DNA of 17,973 nt from Dehalococcoidales bacterium. Its GTDB lineage: Bacteria > Chloroflexota > Dehalococcoidia > Dehalococcoidales > RBG-16-60-22. The notes beneath the pieces are model-generated. The model made no database searches, was not told the DNA's origin, and saw nothing but the letters and a program-made list of their open reading frames with translations. The position numbers and the translations under genes were made by a program. Positions 15,164 through 17,973 of this stretch are shown piece by piece (position 1 is the first letter of the stretch; each line of letters opens with the position of its first letter). Location of the stretch: NCBI GenBank assembly GCA_016783105.1, contig JADHXF010000031.1, positions 1 to 17,973 on the forward strand. Reading direction: 5' to 3'.

Positions 15164-16162
15164 ATGAAAAAACCCGAGTTTAAGCCTGGTGAAGCGGTGC
15201 TTTCCGGAGAGACCGCGGACATTTATTTTGCCCGTACCATTGAGATACTGCGCCACGAAGGGCTCAACCCGGTGGCCACTATGGAGGTCTTTTCCAGTCG
15301 GGCGGGAATGCTCTGCGGCATGGAAGAGGCGAAAGCATTGCTGGACAGGGTCTTGCCGAAGAGCCGGCGTGAGGTCTGGTCTCTCGACGAGGGTGAATCA
15401 ATGGATGACAGGGAAGTGGTGCTGCGCATCACGGCGCCGTACCAGAGCTACGGGCTTTACGAAACAGCCTTATGCGGTATCCTGTCTCACTGCAGCGGCT
15501 GGGCCACGGCGGCCAGGGAGGTCGTCGCCGCAGCCCGGGGCATTCCCGTCACCAGCTTCGGTGCGCGTCACGTTCACCCCTCGGTGGCGGGCATTCTGGA
15601 TTACTCGGCGATTGTGGGAGGCTGTGCAGGCTGCTCCAGTGTGGCCGGAGCCGAGCTCACCGGTGTTGAGCCATCAGGCACCATGCCCCATGCCCTGATT
15701 ATCGTCATGGGAGATACGGTCAGGGCAACCGTTGCCTTTGATAAATATATGCCACCCGGGGTGCCTCGCATCTCGCTGGTGGATACCTTCAAGGACGAGG
15801 CCGAGGAAAGCCTGCGTGTGGCTGAAGCGCTTGGAGAAAGGCTGGACAGTGTCCGGCTGGACACCCCCGGAGAGAGGGGGCGGGTAACCGTTGACCTGGT
15901 GAAGGAGGTAAGGGCCAGGCTGGACCTGGCCGGCTTCAACAAGGTGAAGATATTTGTCAGCGGTGGGCTGGACCCGGAGCGCATTACCTATTTTCTGGAT
16001 AACGGGGCGCCGGTTGACGGCTTTGGCGTCGGCAGCTATATCAGCAGTGCCAGGCCGATTGATTTTACCGCCGACCTGCATGAATTAGAAGGCAAACCGA
16101 TTGCCAAACGGGGGAGGATACCAGGTATTACGCCCAACCCGCGGCTCAAGCGGGTGATGTAG
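15164..16162 (+). CDS. pncB: Nicotinate phosphoribosyltransferase
   Basis: 332 residues, shorter than the E. coli enzyme (about 400) but like the compact NAPRTase group found in archaea and some bacteria. It joins nicotinate to PRPP to give nicotinate mononucleotide for NAD. Seen: SGETADIYFARTIEIL (14-29), the family opening; SFGARHVHPS (131-140), containing His136, the likely phosphorylated histidine region; GTMPHALI; SLVDTFKDEAEE; and FVSGGLDPERITYFLDNGAPVDGFGVGSYI, the phosphate-binding end of the barrel. GGGAGGG lies 7 bases before the ATG. It is the last gene of the purM run; about 190 non-coding bases follow. Confidence 0.92.
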   Translation: MKKPEFKPGEAVLSGETADIYFARTIEILRHEGLNPVATMEVFSSRAGMLCGMEEAKALLDRVLPKSRREVWSLDEGESMDDREVVLRITAPYQSYGLYETALCGILSHCSGWATAAREVVAAARGIPVTSFGARHVHPSVAGILDYSAIVGGCAGCSSVAGAELTGVEPSGTMPHALIIVMGDTVRATVAFDKYMPPGVPRISLVDTFKDEAEESLRVAEALGERLDSVRLDTPGERGRVTVDLVKEVRARLDLAGFNKVKIFVSGGLDPERITYFLDNGAPVDGFGVGSYISSARPIDFTADLHELEGKPIAKRGRIPGITPNPRLKRVM

Positions 16163-16187
16163 TGATATCGAAGTAAAAACAGCCTGA

Positions 16188-16224
16188 TTCCTTTGAGAAG
16201 AAAGGAAAAGAGCTAAGCTTTTCC
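16188..16224 (+). terminator. Possible terminator/hairpin pair downstream of pncB
   Basis: Two overlapping and mutually exclusive stems: TTCCTTT (16188-16194) with AAAGGAA (16201-16207), and GGAAAAG (16204-16210) with CTTTTCC (16218-16224). Neither has a following T-run beyond the TTTT inside the second arm, so termination is uncertain. Confidence 0.3.
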
Positions 16225-16273
16225 CGGAAATGTTCTGAGCGCCTTAATAGTCTGCAAACTCCCGCCAGGTGAT

Positions 16274-16302
16274 TTGATAAATCATAAAAATCAGTATATA
16301 CT
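16274..16302 (+). promoter_or_regulatory. Predicted sigma-70 promoter of the AbrB-like/arsM operon
   Basis: -35 TTGATA (16274-16279), 17-base spacer, -10 TATACT (16297-16302). Both are 5 of 6 to consensus. Expected start near 16309, leader about 44 nt. A palindromic operator covers the -10 box. The -35 region also lies in a short inverted repeat, GATTT-gat-AAATC (16271-16283). Confidence 0.65.
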
Positions 16303-16312
16303 GATTAATCAG
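16289..16312. promoter_or_regulatory. Palindromic operator over the arsM operon promoter
   Basis: AATCAGTATATACTGATT (16289-16306) is a perfect 18-bp palindrome, and its right arm starts a second perfect palindrome, CTGATTAATCAG (16301-16312). Together this makes three alternating AATCAG/CTGATT half-sites. The site covers the -10 box and start point, where a bound protein would block initiation. It resembles the A/T-rich imperfect dyads of ArsR/SmtB repressors in general design; the AbrB-like product of the operon is another candidate ligand. Confidence 0.6.
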
Positions 16313-16352
16313 AAGAATAAGAAACAACCAATTCCAATATTAAGGTGAAATC

Positions 16353-16610
16353 ATGGCTGAAAAATTGATGAAAAGTGTACCGGGTTGTCAGTGCCGCGTT
16401 GATGCCCTCATATCAGTTGACGGAAGGGGACAGATAGTCCTGCCCAAAGAGGTAAGAGAGAAAGCCGATATAAAAGACGGGGATAAATTCGTCCTCATAA
16501 GCCATGAGTCAGGTGGTAAAGGATGCTGCCTTTTCCTGATTAAAGCTGACTTTTTCAGTGAGACAGTGAAAAACACACTTGAACCACTGGTGAGGGATAT
16601 ATTGAAATAA
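16353..16610 (+). CDS. AbrB/MazE/SpoVT-like protein, HgcAB-associated protein (HgcC) type
   Basis: 85 residues. The core SVDGRGQIVLPKEVREKADIKDGDKFVLI (about 21-49) is a SpoVT/AbrB swapped-hairpin DNA-binding domain. Around it are two cysteine pairs, PGCQC (Cys12, Cys14) and KGCC (Cys58, Cys59), then LIKADFF and a C-terminal helix. This cysteine-flanked form is the one annotated as HgcAB-associated protein in mercury-methylating and other anaerobes; no hgcA or hgcB is in the window. The likely role is DNA binding, perhaps with thiophilic metal or arsenite sensing through the cysteines; this is inference. AAGGTG stands 6 bases before the ATG. arsM follows after 18 bases, behind a palindromic promoter, so autoregulation is plausible. 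Confidence 0.8.
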   Translation: MAEKLMKSVPGCQCRVDALISVDGRGQIVLPKEVREKADIKDGDKFVLISHESGGKGCCLFLIKADFFSETVKNTLEPLVRDILK

Positions 16611-16628
16611 TCTTAGGGAGAGGGTGAC

Positions 16629-17459
16629 ATGAAAGAAGCTGAAATTAAGCGCATCGTAAGGGAAGGCTATGCTAGCAGAGTCCAGAGTAAAAGTTCCTGT
16701 TGTGCTCCGGCCCAAACATGCTGCGGCAGCGGTGATACCACCAGGACTATCAGTAAAGCCGTGGGTTATTCGGAGGAAGAAATGGACTCGGTGCCGGATG
16801 GTGCCAATCTGGGCCTCGGCTGCGGCAACCCAATCGCTCTCGCATCTCTAATCGAAGGCGAAACAGTTCTTGACCTGGGCTCGGGCGCCGGTTTCGACTG
16901 TTTTCTGGCGGCAAACAGGGTCGGCAAGAATGGGAAAGTCATCGGTGTGGACATGACGCCGGAGATGATTGAAAAAGCGAGGGAAAATGCGGAGAAGGGT
17001 GGCTACCAGAACGTAGAATTCCGGCTGGGTGATATTGAAAGTCTCCCGGCCGCGGATAATTCCATTGACGTTATAATCTCAAACTGTGTCATTAACCTCT
17101 CGCCGGATAAGAAGCGGGTTTTCAATGAGGCATTCCGGGTGCTTAAACCGGGTGGTCGCCTGATGGTATCGGATATAGTCCTGCTTAAAGAGCTGCCTGA
17201 CTTTATCAGAAAATCGGTCGCGGCGTACGTCGGCTGCATCTCCGGTGCCTTGATGAAAGCCGAGTACCTGGATACGTTAACGGAAGCGGGTTTTCAAGAG
17301 GTACAGGTATTGGATGAGGCCATTTTCCCGATCGACTGCATGGCCAATGACCCAACGGTAAAAGCGGTTATCAACAAGATGGACCTGTCAGCAGATGAGA
17401 TAAAAGATACCGCCAATTCGGTGGCCAGCATCAAGGTTCAGGGGGTAAAGCCGGAGTAA
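16629..17459 (+). CDS. arsM: Arsenite S-adenosylmethionine methyltransferase
   Basis: 276 residues, class I methyltransferase fold. VLDLGSGAGFDCFLA (80-94) is the SAM motif I, VIGVDMTPEMIEKAR follows, and VIISNCVINLSPDK carries the second conserved cysteine. The three cysteines that bind As(III) in ArsM enzymes are present as Cys65 (LGCGNP), Cys153 (SNCVINL) and Cys203 (VGCISGA). The N-terminus has further thiols, SSCC and TCCGSG. It converts arsenite to methylated arsenicals that can leave the cell. A strong GGGAGAGGG ribosome site precedes the ATG. The end converges with tilS after 14 bases. No arsR, acr3 or arsC is nearby, so this unit looks independent of a classical ars operon. Confidence 0.95.
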   Translation: MKEAEIKRIVREGYASRVQSKSSCCAPAQTCCGSGDTTRTISKAVGYSEEEMDSVPDGANLGLGCGNPIALASLIEGETVLDLGSGAGFDCFLAANRVGKNGKVIGVDMTPEMIEKARENAEKGGYQNVEFRLGDIESLPAADNSIDVIISNCVINLSPDKKRVFNEAFRVLKPGGRLMVSDIVLLKELPDFIRKSVAAYVGCISGALMKAEYLDTLTEAGFQEVQVLDEAIFPIDCMANDPTVKAVINKMDLSADEIKDTANSVASIKVQGVKPE

Positions 17460-17473
17460 AAAGGGCTCTTTTT
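17458..17473. terminator. Weak bidirectional terminator between arsM and tilS
   Basis: AAAAAG-GGCT-CTTTTT is a 6-bp A/U-rich inverted repeat that begins inside the arsM stop codon and ends directly before the tilS stop codon. With T-runs on both strands it could end both convergent transcripts, but the stem is weak. Confidence 0.3.
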
Positions 17474-17973
17474 CTACGTCACCTTTTTTAATTCTAACCG
17501 CAGCATATTTCGCGTGTTCCCGGTTACCTTGACCCGTTCATCGATGCGCCAGCCAGCTACCCAGATAATCTGCTCGGGTGAGCAGACAATCGGCACCCGC
17601 CGTCGCCAGGCACGCGGTATTTTGCTATCGATCATGAACTGGTTTAATTTTTTAAGCTGACTCATACCGAGGGGCTGAAACCGGTCGCCGGGACGGCGCG
17701 GGCGAATGGTCAGTTTATCTCCCGTCCGGGCAAGGTCAAAGCACTCGGTATAGCTGTTGCCCTCATCTACAAACTGCTCCCGCTTCAAAATATCGGCCAC
17801 GATCTGCCAGCCGGGCAGTGCCGTTGTCCCCGGTACCCGTAAAGCACACTCTTTTTCTATAGCGGGGAATGGCGATAAGGCGGCGGGGTCGCTTCCCAGG
17901 AGATAGCGGTCGTACTCGATGGCGAAGATTAAGCCGTCGGGCAGGGTAATTATCTTTCCCGCCGGCTTATGCA
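17474..17973 (-). CDS. tilS: tRNA(Ile)-lysidine synthase, C-terminal part (5' end outside window)
   Basis: An open frame enters at the right edge and ends at TAG 17474-17476, about 165 residues of the C-terminal half. KPAGKIITLPDGLIFAIEYDRYLL and the stretch LRVPGTTALPGW are the substrate-binding region preceding the C-terminal domain; LTIRPRRPGDRFQPLGM, KKLNQFMIDSKIPRAWRRRVPIV and IIWVAGWRIDERVKV are the highly conserved TilS C-terminal domain. TilS turns the wobble C34 of tRNA-Ile(CAU) into lysidine, so that it reads AUA. The ATP-binding PP-loop lies outside the window and cannot be checked. A GTG at 17798-17800 lies within the frame and is not the start, since coding similarity continues upstream to the edge. 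In many bacteria hpt or ftsH adjoin this gene, but not on this side. Confidence 0.93.
   Translation of the reverse strand, partial: HKPAGKIITLPDGLIFAIEYDRYLLGSDPAALSPFPAIEKECALRVPGTTALPGWQIVADILKREQFVDEGNSYTECFDLARTGDKLTIRPRRPGDRFQPLGMSQLKKLNQFMIDSKIPRAWRRRVPIVCSPEQIIWVAGWRIDERVKVTGNTRNMLRLELKKVT

Noticed and set aside
1..17973. tRNA genes, CRISPR arrays, insertion sequences, phage or toxin-antitoxin genes
   Set aside because: I looked for T-arm motifs, regularly spaced repeats and transposase-like frames and saw none. The AbrB-like gene is not followed by a toxin, so it is not a MazEF-type pair.

Overview
The window reads as ordinary chromosomal DNA of an anaerobic, moderately GC-rich bacterium. 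I infer a member of the Chloroflexota, probably class Dehalococcoidia. The grounds are a 5S rRNA gene with no 16S or 23S beside it, a RemA (DUF370)-gmk pair, a stand-alone dethiobiotin-synthase-like/DRTGG protein, a biotin-dependent Na+-pump decarboxylase and an AbrB-like/ArsM pair. I see no transposase, phage gene, CRISPR array or tRNA. The lineage call is from gene content only and could be wrong.

Layout. (a) 1-985, minus: the start of a Na+-translocating decarboxylase operon, with a 74-residue biotin carrier, a 50-residue one-helix subunit and a beta subunit cut by the window edge. (b) 1090-3561, minus: clpC, with a terminator behind it and a promoter directly after a lone 5S rRNA gene (3634-3758), which seems to have its own promoter. 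(c) 3759-4105: a non-coding divergent region. (d) 4106-5018, plus: remA and gmk, overlapping. (e) 5021-10005, minus: rarA, a DUF3795 protein, a VOC/zinc-ribbon fusion, a MEMO-AMMECR1 fusion and the AmmeMemoRadiSam radical SAM enzyme. A palindromic repeat lies between the last two genes and the first three. (f) 10187-11212, plus: a phosphotransacetylase-family (BioD-like + DRTGG) protein behind a strong promoter. (g) 11325-16162, plus: a tight run of purM, an AlkD-like DNA glycosylase, purH, a nicotinamidase and nicotinate phosphoribosyltransferase. (h) 16353-17459, plus: an AbrB-like HgcAB-associated protein and arsenite methyltransferase arsM. Their promoter carries an 18-bp perfect palindrome over the -10 box. 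(i) 17474-17973, minus: the C-terminal part of tilS.

How the genes fit together. Block (g) joins purine synthesis (purM, purH) to the nicotinamide branch of NAD salvage (pncA, pncB); PRPP is used by purine synthesis and by PncB. Block (h) looks like an inducible arsenic-response unit in which the cysteine-rich AbrB-like protein may regulate its own operon. Block (e) holds the conserved but functionally unexplained AmmeMemoRadiSam pair, followed by two cysteine-rich proteins of unknown role. The best candidates for new biology are the operator in (h), the extended operon in (e), and the 5S/clpC junction in (b).
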